Assembly (NCBI RefSeq): GCF_963678635.1
Contig: NC_087063.1
Coordinates: 20,466,701-20,530,700 of the forward strand
Direction: 5' to 3'
DNA length: 64,000 bases
Source: Symsagittifera roscoffensis
Taxonomy: Eukaryota; Xenacoelomorpha; Acoela; Convolutidae
Below the pieces are notes generated by a model. That model saw nothing but the letters and a program-made list of their open reading frames with translations, was not told the origin of the DNA and ran no database searches. Below, in pieces: positions 55,060-64,000 of this stretch; position 1 is the first letter of the stretch; each line of letters begins with the position of its first letter. A program made the position numbers and the translations under genes.

Positions 55060-56189
55060 TAAAATTTTTATACAGAATGATAACTTATAAGTAATGATAA
55101 CTCCTGACTCGACATTTGTAGGATTCGAGTACCCAAATGATCCTGTCTGAGTAAGTGAGGAATTATATAAGAACTGTGTCATAGCACGCAAAAAAATTTA
55201 GCCATTTACATGAACAACATTTTCTATTCCCGGGTCAATTTTGCTATTCTCAAGCGGGCATATTAAACTGTCTCGACCGGGTATGTCTGAAAATTTAACT
55301 TAAATGAAGTTACCAACGTAAAACTATAATATTTATGCTTTTCAGGTGCTTTCTCAGGGTAACCATCTCAGGGAGAGATCATTTATGTAATTTGCGAATA
55401 AAATTCACGGTAAAATCAAACTAATTATTGAAAATGCGTCTTCCCATCATATGAGGAATCTGTTTTGAAATTTTCTTGAAAACTTAAGAAGAAAAGTATA
55501 TATTTATAAGAGATTTTCTGTGTCGTACCGCGGAGATGATGAGTTCGAGGTATGCTTTGATGGTACTTCAGGTATGTTTAGACCGTGCTTAACCAATTTT
55601 CGACATGCTTCGACTGTGCTCGAAACATTTTTCAACCCTGTTCTACAGTAATTTGATATGTTTTGACTGTGCTCCAGGTATTTTTTGAGTCTGTGCTTCA
55701 ACCAAACTCCTGGCTCGGCTTTTTTTTTGGTTGAATACCGATGATGTGCTCACATTGTCGCAAAAGCCGTTCACAAACGCCAGATAACTTCGTTAAAAAT
55801 AGTCAAGCTGGTTCGCCATAATTGCTTAAAAATATCATTTTGTTTCAAGAAAGGGTAGGAGAATCTTAGAAACTCGTACATATCATGAATAATCAAAATA
55901 CAGGAAAAAACTGAATTGTCAAAAACTAGAATACTCTAGTTGAGTTCTTTGGTGGAATCCCTTATATGCAAAGGACCGATTGCACGAAAATAAAAGTCAG
56001 CCAATCAAATTTTAGTATTCAAAATTGGAAAGAAAGCGTGAAAACCTCAAAGAAAGTAAAAGTTTCCAGGGACTTAGTAATAATATTGGCCGAACATAAA
56101 ACGTCAGATATGTGGAAAATTTGTCCCTGACCTACGGCGAAATGGAACAAATTGAATATTGTAAAGGTTTCATTATATACGAAACAAAA
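55060..56189. other. No gene; degenerate tandem repeat at 55.55-55.71 kb
   Basis: Between 55,545 and 55,710 a phrase like TGCTTCGACTGTGCTC or GGTACTTCAGGTATG recurs about every 35 bp with many changes, producing a 65-codon frame on the other strand. The remainder shows nothing recognisable. Confidence 0.45.
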
Positions 56190-57300
56190 TATCTAAAAGC
56201 CGTACTTTTACAGATGTTTCGATTCTGATTGCAAAGCCAAACTAACTACAAATATTTCCAGAAATTGAATTATTTCTTTCAACGAATATCATTCTCACGA
56301 ACCCGATCATCGATTTATTGCCCAAAAAAAAACAATTTTTGCATATTATCTTTTGGAAAACTTCGAAATAACCCAAGAGAAAGCTTGAAAAGTTTTTACA
56401 AAAAAAGTTTGGCAGAAACCGAAAACGGTGACTTTTTGCCCCCTGAATACCAGAAATGAAAACCAGTTTATCTCGCGAGACAAAAAAATGTCCGCCACCG
56501 GTGCCGCAAAATTTTTTGACGTTGCAATTGATGGATCCTGGGCTTCATCTCAGAAAAACGGAATTTTTTGATAGATCTCTACACCAATGCGGGTGTAGCA
56601 ATTTTTGCAACGAAAAAATTGCAGACATTTTGTTGAAAACGGATACAATTGTTCGCGAAAGCGCATTTATGACTGCGCCTCGGCCATTTGGCCAAACTTA
56701 TACATTTTTTGCGGTTTTGGAGAGCGAAAATTTCCAGTGTGTGTTGGGCGCTTCTTAAAAGACAGCAGCAAAAAGCCAGTACGAATTCATTTTACAGAAG
56801 TTACAAAAAAAACTTTTGAAATTTTTTGAGATTTCATTTTTATCCTGAAACGGAATTCGAGATTGAATTTATTTCAGCAGCACAAGAATGTTAGCCATGG
56901 GGTTCGTTCCTCAAAATGTAGTAGCAGGTTAATACGATCGATTCAAACAAAGCCAAGAAGTCCAGTTGCAGTTGCCAATAGCAAGCGACTGGACTTCCAA
57001 AATATTTAAAACTTTTGGATGAAAAAAATCAATATCGGAATATGGAATGTATACAAAAGGCCCTACAATTTGCGAACTACTAATGTCTGTTTAAGCTGGC
57101 ATTCAAGTTGGAACCGAGCCATTGACCGTGAACAAGGCCATCATTGTGTACGATTATTTGTTTCCTGAAAGTTCAAGAAAAAATGCAGACAGTTTTTTCC
57201 AGAACTGAACGAGGCGAAAAACCAACGGCACATAAATTCAATTTGAGGCAACTGGACGCAAAAAAACGAAGGTTAAGAAATTCATATGAAACTGGTGTAA
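56190..57300 (+). pseudogene. FLYWCH-MULE (MuDR) transposase relic
   Basis: From 56,197 a frame reads YFYRCFDSDCKAKL and, after one stop, NEYHSHEPDH: the C-x5-C...H-x-H layout of a FLYWCH zinc finger. About 330 bp downstream a frame includes ESAFMTAPRPFGQTY, close to the MULE transposase DGTFKxxPxxFxQLY block but with the catalytic DG replaced, and a later frame has ETEFEIEFISAAQE (family: second-Asp DFExAxxxA). FLYWCH followed by a MULE domain is a known animal transposase arrangement. At least three frameshifts and several stops; no TIRs seen. A decayed element, not a host gene. Confidence 0.6.
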
Positions 57301-57832
57301 TAAATCTGGATCATACTTGATTTATAGTTCTGTTGTTTCTTGAAATTTGTAAATTTTTTGGTATTTATTTTGGTATTTGTATATATTATTCAATTTCATT
57401 TCATTCGTTTTTTTATCCTACTTTGGCAATTGATTCATTTTAATAATTGACTTTCGAGTGTTTTCTGTTTTCGATTTAAAATCGAAAAATGTATTCCAGT
57501 AAGAACGGTAGAAAAATAAACGATTTCTGATTGGTTGAAATTTTGTGCGCGTTCGGTCCTTCGCGCATGAGAATAGCCCCCGAGTTTTTTGTATCAATAG
57601 GCATGTGTGCGTTTAAGCATGTGCTAGTTGCTTTGCAAAGCTGTTCGTTCAGTCAAAAAACAATTAGACTAAATTTCATTTGATATTAAAAACCACTTGC
57701 TTTGTTGTTGGAATTTAACTTTCATTTTCGCCTAATAAACGTTTCCTCAAAAACACACTATTTGAATAACATTTTTAGCACTTGAATCTTAAAATAGTGA
57801 GCATTTGAACTGTATTCTCTTACATGGGCATA
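57301..57832. other. No gene recognised
   Basis: AT-rich, no repeat family identified. Confidence 0.5.
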
Positions 57833-58010
57833 CAGTGCTGATTTCAAAAAACGGTTAAAACGCGTTAAACTCGAAATGCGTTTTTCTCAACTTGGGTTGA
57901 GTTTAACTGAAAACTCATGAAAACAAAACTAGCTTAAAATTTTAGCAGAATCGATTTAGTGTAAAAAAATTTTCGATTTGATAAAAAAAAACCGTAACTC
58001 AATTCAAAAA
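57833..58010 (+). mobile_element. Solo end of a related Tc1-like MITE
   Basis: TA then CAGTGCTGATTTCAAAAAAC and AACTTGGGTTGAGTTTAACT, similar in plan to the MITE ends at 36.9 kb but from a different subfamily. No matching right end found. Confidence 0.5.
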
Positions 58011-59040
58011 CTTGAGAGATTAAGTTAAAATCATCTCCCCCCCCCCCCCCCCCCCAAAAAAATAAACCAAATTAAGATCCTCCACCCCAGCGCTTAAAAT
58101 AAATTAAATGTGCTAAGCGCTGCATGTAAAATACTCTATTCTGATGGCATGAAAATCCCAACTAAGAACCCAGTTAACATCCTCCCCCTCCCCCAAACCG
58201 CTTTGTTTGGGGGGAGAATGTTAACTTGGTCCAACTTGAGTACTTTGGGCCGTATAGCAGAAGAAACCCCCCGTAATAACAAATTGAAATGAAAAGGTTC
58301 TTATTTTTCGCTATTTGTATTTTCTGCTGCATACACTCAGCTGTAACTAGTCTAAACTTAATTAAATTATTTAAATTTTACTCCTCTCAATTTCCAAAAT
58401 ATAGTAATCAGTGTTGAATTTTAAAAATCCAAAATAGCATGATTTAGCGGCTGTTAAGTGCGTAAGACCCACCATTTTTAGGGGCCAAAGAGGGGATTTT
58501 AACTCGATCATAGGTTTTGATTAACCTTATTTGCGCAAATCAGCCAGGCCCATAAAGGTTTCCGCCCCGGAACCATAGATGAAGTGTTCAACAAAAAATT
58601 AATATCCTGTTTTAAGCTATCACTGGATTTAACAGAGCTACCGAATCCTAAACAGAGCAATGCATGTTTTCAAAAAAACTATTCCTAGCTTAAAGTTTAA
58701 GTTTTTTGAAGTTTTTTTTTGTTTCGTGGTTAAGCAAATCAGAGACAACTTTATGCCTTCTGTGGCTTTTGGTTCCGCCACGTTATGAATCAAAGTACCG
58801 CCACGTTATACCAATGCTTTTCTAATAGTTTCTCTGTATCGCTGCTTTGTATATTAGCATCAATATAGCTCGATAGCTTCTAGTTGGTCGTACTTTGCCA
58901 AATGTCGCGCTTCAGTCTTTTTTATTAAAGAACGTCAGCCGACAAAATGTAACACGCGAAAGGTATAACCGAGTCATTCAAAAAATGTCTACTAACCGAC
59001 CTGGTTTAAATAAATTCTTACATTTTGGATGATACTATCA
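58011..59040. other. Upstream region of the 59-kb gene
   Basis: Has a 17-18-base poly-C near 58,038 and paired CCTCCCCCTCCCCCAAACCG / TTTGGGGGGAGAATGTTAAC facing each other at 58.18-58.22 kb. The repeated phrase CCGCCACGTTAT occurs at 58,785 and 58,799. No coding region seen. The promoter of the downstream gene should lie here or beyond a 5' intron. Confidence 0.45.
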
Positions 59041-59055
59041 GTTTTTATTTTTCAG
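59041..59055 (+). other. Splice-acceptor-like site before the 59-kb gene
   Basis: GTTTTTATTTTTCAG, a strong polypyrimidine tract plus AG, 40 bp upstream of the ATG. Fits a 5'-UTR intron or a trans-splice acceptor. Confidence 0.5.
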
Positions 59056-59095
59056 TGGATCAAAATCAGTTTAATCTATTAGATTCTACAGCAAA

Positions 59096-59500
59096 ATGAA
59101 GCTCCAACTCGCTATTTTGGCTATTTTTGTCCTTAGTGTAGAATCAATGGCCCTTTTCAGCAAGACCATGCAACCTCTAAATGCAATGGTGCGAGGACCT
59201 GCGAGCTCAGTGGCATCCGCACCTGCGCTTCGCGACATGAAATTCTCCGGCACCATAAAACTCGACAAAGAAGAGGAGGAGGAAGAGGAGGAACCCGTGA
59301 CGACTGAAGAGACGACAACGACCGAAAAATCGAGAAACTTCAACGTTAAAATCCAAGGCACAGTGGAGAAGAGCGAAGAGACGTGGGAGCGACAGGAGAC
59401 GACTCCGCCGGCCAGTACGACTGCCGCTTCCTCGGTCGTCTCAACTCCACCAGTGTCCACCGGATCTACGCCTCCCGCAACAACAGTAGCTCCTGCGTAA
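59096..59500 (+). CDS. Secreted Glu/Thr-rich protein, 134 aa, family member
   Basis: 134 residues, no cysteine, starting at the first ATG. Signal peptide 1 to about 17 (MKLQLAILAIFVLSVES). Then M-K-F-S-G-T-I strand (48-54), eight Glu (59-66), TTEETTTTE (69-77), N-V-K-I-Q-G-T-V-E (83-91), and a Ser/Thr/Pro/Ala tail (102-134). The order strand, acidic/Thr-Glu block, K-I-x-G-[ST]-V-E strand and Ser/Pro/Thr tail parallels the two arm genes, so I infer a divergent paralogue. It lacks the Asp run and the N-V-T sequon. GC content is clearly above its surroundings, as in the arm genes. A splice acceptor lies 40 bp upstream; ATTAAA follows 84 bp downstream. Likely extracellular and O-glycosylated; function unknown. 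Confidence 0.78.
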   Translation: MKLQLAILAIFVLSVESMALFSKTMQPLNAMVRGPASSVASAPALRDMKFSGTIKLDKEEEEEEEEPVTTEETTTTEKSRNFNVKIQGTVEKSEETWERQETTPPASTTAASSVVSTPPVSTGSTPPATTVAPA

Positions 59501-59584
59501 AGAAGCATTGAGTTCTATTGATGATAGACTAAAAATGGGGGCTTTTGGGAATTATGACTGTAAAATACCTGATGATAATTCATT

Positions 59585-59590
59585 ATTAAA
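59585..59590 (+). terminator. Polyadenylation signal ATTAAA
   Basis: ATTAAA 84 bp past the stop of the 134-codon secreted gene, the first such hexamer downstream. Confidence 0.5.
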
Positions 59591-59770
59591 TTAATTCAAA
59601 AACTTTTATTCACGCCTGAACGGTAGATGATAGTGTAAAGCGAGACTACAATTGAGGCCGATAATTAAAATCATAGAAAGTTTTGATCGTTCTCTTGTAT
59701 TACTGAGATCTTTGCTCTAGGTGGTGATCGAGGATATCTATGTCTATTTGGATGCTCGTGCACAAAAATA

Positions 59771-60200
59771 ACAAAACTGCTCGTTTCAGAGCTAAACCTT
59801 GAATGTAACTACTCCGACTGCCCTTTGAGGTATTTGGAGTAGTCCTGTTCTTTTTCAAAAGAAGTCAATAAATTTCTGAGTTTTTTCGGTATACCCCCTA
59901 CAATCAATGCCAACTACATAATGAGGTTTTTCTCATATAGAAACAAGATTTCGAGAAAATTGGGTTTTCTCAATTTAATTTGGAAAGCTTTCCGAGCTGG
60001 ATTTAATCTTTACAAGTGCTATGCGCTATCGGAAGTAGTTCTGCAGCACGACTAATTGTCCCGAATGGCCAATTTGATATTTTTATACCCCTATTACTTT
60101 TTAAAAAAATCACAAATACAATACTGTTTTATTGTTGACGTACGGTTCTTAAAGTATTTCAAAAGGTAGAAAAACTGTGAAAAACTGTAAGGTAAAGTAA
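59771..60200 (-). mobile_element. Old HINE-like element
   Basis: ACAAAACTGCTCGTTTCAGAG, CTACTCCGACTGCCCTTTGAGG and TGTCCCGAATGGCCAATTTG are recognisable; the stem-loop is reduced to AGAGCTAAACCTTGAA. The 5' end is not identifiable. Confidence 0.55.
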
Positions 60201-60229
60201 ATATATATAGTCCGATTTACAAATTCAAA

Positions 60230-60540
60230 ATAATTTTACAAATTGATTTTCTGAGCTCTCCTAAATCAGTATAAAGACCCTACTTAAGCAAAATTTCTGC
60301 GCAGCAGGCAAAATTTTGAAAAAAAAACAGGTCAAAAGTGCGTTTATATGCTTTTTCGAAAAATTTCGCCCAAAAATCCCGTTTTTTTCGGCGCGCGCTC
60401 CCCTCTCAACTTTTGCATAGATTAGCACCAAAGGCGCCTTCAGAAAAAAAATTAAGATCAGTCAGCTGAAGATGGATATCTCAAAATAGTACAAAGGGAG
60501 GACCCTTTGGGTCGAAACCCTGAGTAGCCCCTAAATCATC
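60230..60540 (+). repeat. GGATCTAGG/GGCGCGCG repeat family, copy near right end
   Basis: Contains GATTTTCTGAGCTCTCC, GGCGCGCGCTCCCCTC, CAGTCAGCTGAAGATGGATA and ATCTCAAAATAGTACAAAGG, matching the copies at 9.13 and 27.93 kb. It continues past the G-run without the HINE tail found at 28.25 and 30.19 kb. Confidence 0.6.
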
Positions 60541-60574
60541 TGATGTTATATTCAATTATTGTGAAAAAATAGAC

Positions 60575-60705
60575 GATGAAATGGATTATACATTGCCATT
60601 ATAATCCATTATTTCCGTAATAACTCGATCCAACAAAATACAGTATTATTAATTATACTCAGTTATAATCTTTTGTAATTGATTATAATGGATGATAATC
60701 TCTAA
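60575..60705. repeat. AT-palindrome motif cluster
   Basis: ATTATAATCCATTAT, TTAATTATACTCAGTTATAA and AATTGATTATAATGGAT words, probably the core of a short CCCGCA-type element without visible ends. Confidence 0.5.
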
Positions 60706-62738
60706 ATTTTTCGAAAAATGAATTGTAAAATTTTCAATAACTTTTGCTATACTCACGGCCTACACGAAATTCAAATTGACAAAAAAATTAAACGTCTTTT
60801 TACCATAAGTTTCCCTACTCCGTTCACGTTTACATTCAGGTTTAACCCCTACTCCTTCCACCGTACCGGTTCCACGTTTAAACCCTCTCCCTCCTACCAG
60901 ACAACAAAAATTGGAAAAAAATAAAATCTAAGAATAAATTGAAGCGAAAAAACTGAAATCCAAGAAATCAATTTTAAGACTACTGCGACTATTTTTCAGA
61001 CTATCGCTACCAAAATTCAATAATTTTAGACCATTATCTTGCGAGCACATTCAAAAAAACTGAGTTTATCAATTGACTGCAAAATTTTCGTCTGCAGAAA
61101 ACTTTATTTGTTCAGTTCCTTTCATTTCTTTTTGATCTAGCAACTAAATTTTTATTTTTGTAAATGAATTCCGGAGTCTGTCGTATAGTCGTATTTGGAA
61201 ACTTTTTGATAACAAATTACGTAAAAACTTTTGTACAAACTCGTTCTTTCTGCAAAGAGGCGAAGCGGAGCTTCGCACCACTTGCGATACTATTCAAACA
61301 ATAAAACATAAATCCGAAAAAAAATTACTTGCTGAAAAAAAACTAGGTGAAACAAACGTCCAAAACCTTACTTGTTTTTCTAATAAAATAAGCTAGAGGA
61401 GTATAAATATTTGAGACAATCAATTGTCTCAAGGAGATAATTTTTCTCTAAAAAAAAATTCGCCGCTGGTGCAGGGAACACTTATTGCAACCAGTTTTCT
61501 CGCTTGAACTTTTCGTCTCAGATTTGACAGTGTATTTTTATGAAATTTCAAAAAGTTTCTAAAAAACGATCAACATCTATAACTTTTTTCAGCAAAAATC
61601 ACGCTGTGGCCGTTTAAGCAGAGAAGATTTGCAAAACCGGATTTGTGGATTGTACATGAAATGAAAATTGATACGGTAGTTTGAAAGCCATAAGTTTTTT
61701 CTTAAGAAAACTGGAAAGAGCCAGTTATAAACGTAAGCTTTTAAATCAACCAGTTGTTTCGATTAAAAGCATGATATCAGATTTGTCAAGATACTTAGCA
61801 AAAATTAGCATAATAGTTATTTGGCACAAAGTAGTAATTTCCGAGACTCTTGATTGATCCCAAAATGTCAGATGGGATCTGTTATCTTGATTGATCCCAA
61901 AATGTCAGATGTAAAAAAAAGTATTTTTCAAGAAAAAAAAATTTAAAAAAAAACGGTCAAAAAATCAACAGTTCCGAGTGCCAGAACTTTGGTGTCAGAA
62001 AAATTTAAGCGTAGTCGCTGGAACAAAGGAGCTTCTCAAAACTCGTTTTTTGTATTAAACCTAAAATCTCAGATATGGCTGGGAAGTTTTCGTGAATATT
62101 CAAAAAGTTCAGAAAACGGTTTAAAAAATTGGCTTTTTCGAGGGCCATAATTTTATGTCAAACAAATTGGGTATAGCTGCACATGCAGGGAACTTTTCAA
62201 AACCGTTCTTTTCATCATCATTCCTTATCGCAAATCAAATGACTAAAACTTACCAATCTAGACTAACTAGATGGGCGGATAAGTTATTACTACTTCACTT
62301 AAAATTACTCATTTACCTGTTAGAGATATGGGGATGCTGGATTATCTTATTTTTCGAGGGACCTATGGAAGGAATCAGAGTAACATGAGAAATTTGTCGT
62401 GACGCCAATTGTATAAACATTCGACACCAAGATCAACTACAGCTCCACTGTAACCAAAACTAACTTGGTCATTCTCATTCCAAAATATGTCATACCGAGC
62501 AATTACGATTCTGTAGCAACGAATTGGTCAAAAACCGAACAAAGCTCGACCGGAATGAAGTATTATGTGCTAAATAAAAAACTAATGGTCAAAAGAAACA
62601 ATTTTTCTTAATTTAGCAAAATATACAGTCGAACAGAAAAGGAGAAACGAGACGAAAGAAAAAACCGAGCACAGTCCAAACCAAACAGCACAATCCGAAG
62701 AACAATCCATCAAAACCGACCACACTGGAAGAAAGTAA
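60706..62738. other. No gene recognised
   Basis: AT-rich with broken frames. A TCTTGATTGATCCCAAAATG phrase is duplicated at about 61,850 and 61,883. A 77-codon frame at 62,155-62,388 and a 68-codon frame at 60,718-60,924 have no support. Confidence 0.5.
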
Positions 62739-63530
62739 TTGGCAATGGAAGTAGACGCACAAGACAGAGAGGACAAGGGGCACAAAAAAACCAAACGGTT
62801 GACAAAAAAAGTCGCCATCAAAAGTGACATGAAGCTCATCAATTATGTCAAGAGGGGATGAAAGAAGTGGTTATTGCACAAACAACTTGAATCCTTTGAC
62901 CAAATTGATGCAGAACTCGAGCAGGCGCAACTGATAACGCTACTGGCTGAAACGAATTGTGAGGATGTGATGGACGACAACAACATTGAAAGCCTGCAGA
63001 AAGAAGAGGGAAGCATTTCGCCGGAGAACGTTCAAAAGGTATAACTTCAAATGGAGGCTGAGGAAAACCAAGTACCATTCAATGTAAGTGCAATGAAACA
63101 TCAGTCAAAGAAGCACCAACATCGGCTGTCATTGCATTTAGGAGAGAATGCGATCGACAACTTAAAGAAATTTACAATAGCAGTCTCCTGGCCGAATTGA
63201 TCTTCGAATGGTTGGAACGAGTAAGGAGATTGAAAAAAAATAACATGCAAGGATTTGAGCAGATTGGACTTTAAGCCGATCCACTGTGGGATCGGGTGAG
63301 TGTGGTAGATGAATGTATCCAGTTGGACAGCTGACTAGAGATAACGGAGAAATCCAGTAACGCATCAATGAAAAGACTGCATAGAGGTCCTTCCAGGCAA
63401 AAAACGATGTTAGATGTGTATCAAAATACCTGTGGTGGCCACATAAGCACAAAGACATTGTGAATATTGCGGAAGAAAACCGGAATTGTAATAGATATGG
63501 TAAGATTCTCGATTATTTGATCCCTAAAAT
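62739..63530 (+). pseudogene. Ty3/gypsy-type gag relic
   Basis: One frame stays mostly open from ATG 62,739 to about 63,200 with two stops, reading KKWLLHKQLESFDQIDAEL and then ITLLAETNCEDVM, the gypsy Gag pattern of W..(Q/F)E.F and LL...G. Further on, after frameshifts, a segment reads DECIQL..LEITEKS (family: LTLEKAIxICRAxE). Near 63,470 a frame reads EENRNCNRYGKILDY, a damaged C-x2-C-x4-H zinc knuckle (one Cys to Tyr, the His position changed to Asp). No protease, RT or LTR is visible before the window ends. The region is GC-richer than its surroundings. A degraded retroelement; identification is by pattern only. Confidence 0.5.
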
Positions 63531-64000
63531 GCCTCCAAACAGCTACTATTGCTCAAGCAGCCACGAAAAGAAATTTAACTCAATTAGGCGGGCCCTATAA
63601 AAACAGGAAACGGAAAAATGATTTTCATTGGAAGCAAGATGTCGGTTTTTGGAGTTTTTGTCGGCCAACGAATAAAACTCACAGGCAATAAAACTTACAT
63701 TTTTTTTCGTACATAAAAATAGATATAAATGGTATAACGGAATCAATAAAGTATCAGGGTTCAAGGGAAAGAGATTGAAAAGATGTTGCAAGGAGAACAA
63801 TTTTAAACACTCGAGTTTTATCTTGAGAGACCCTAGAGGATGTGCTTTGGTCAACCGCGCGATACAAATAATCAAAAGAAGACTGGAAACAATGCTGTTG
63901 GGAAAAAAATACAAGAAAAATTAAATTGTGCTGAATTTTGATACTTCGAGATCTGAGATTGGCTCAACAAAAAACAACCAATAAGATCCCAATCGAAGCC
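63531..64000. other. No gene recognised; possible continuation of gag relic
   Basis: Still somewhat GC-richer than average with short open pieces, no recognisable pol motif. A 122-codon frame on the minus strand is interpreted as a shadow. Confidence 0.4.

Noticed and set aside
62582..63914. Minus-strand frames of 76-122 codons at the right end
   Set aside because: Antisense to a patterned gag relic, hydrophobic low-complexity, no recognisable motif.

Overview
The window is AT-rich, intron- and repeat-dominated nuclear DNA, most likely from an invertebrate animal. It holds very few genes, metazoan polyadenylation signals (AATAAA/ATTAAA), secreted proteins with animal-type Thr/Glu low-complexity regions, and dense relics of Helitron-like, Tc1-like, 8-bp-TSD, MULE, LINE and Ty3/gypsy-type elements. 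There is no bacterial gene organisation. I see no rRNA, tRNA or CRISPR array. I cannot name the species.

The main feature is a giant inverted duplication. Bases 1-19,030 match, in reverse complement, bases 31,281-52,623, and the match still runs at the left edge of the window, so the true outer end lies outside. The arms are diverged (hand comparison about 90-97 percent, best around the duplicated gene) and differ by clean transposon insertions. They flank a 12.2-kb unique spacer that contains a 200-N scaffold gap (27,644-27,843). Each arm is on its own contig side of that gap, so the inverted arrangement could be a real palindrome or two diverged haplotypes joined head to head. The sequence alone cannot decide.

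Three protein-coding genes are supportable. Two are the arm copies of one secreted, cysteine-free, acidic Thr/Glu/Asp-rich protein (10,657-11,607 plus; 38,075-39,028 minus; 3' ends facing each other). The third, at 59,096-59,500 outside the arms, is a shorter secreted protein with the same layout (signal peptide, acidic/Thr-Glu block, K-I-x-G-[ST]-V-E strand, Ser/Thr/Pro/Ala tail). I read it as a divergent family member. The last ~465 bp of the duplicated gene is almost identical between arms even at silent sites, while the flanks differ by several percent, which suggests gene conversion or unusual constraint.

The rest is repeats. A Helentron/HINE-like family (about 0.46-0.53 kb; 10-bp subterminal inverted repeats and a 3' CAGGGC-TTC-GCCCTG stem-loop) occurs about 20 times. 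Comparing arms gives exact empty sites with no target duplication. Tc1-like foldback MITEs duplicate TA, also proven by empty sites in the other arm. An element with an 8-bp duplication (TACCTCTG) sits at the same place in both arms and so predates the duplication. TIR elements beginning CCCGCA carry many copies of the palindrome ATTATAATCGATTATAAT. Degraded coding relics include a scrambled LINE reverse transcriptase (3.1-5.3 kb, mirrored at 45-49 kb), a FLYWCH-MULE transposase (56.2-57.3 kb) and a gypsy-type gag (62.7-63.5 kb).
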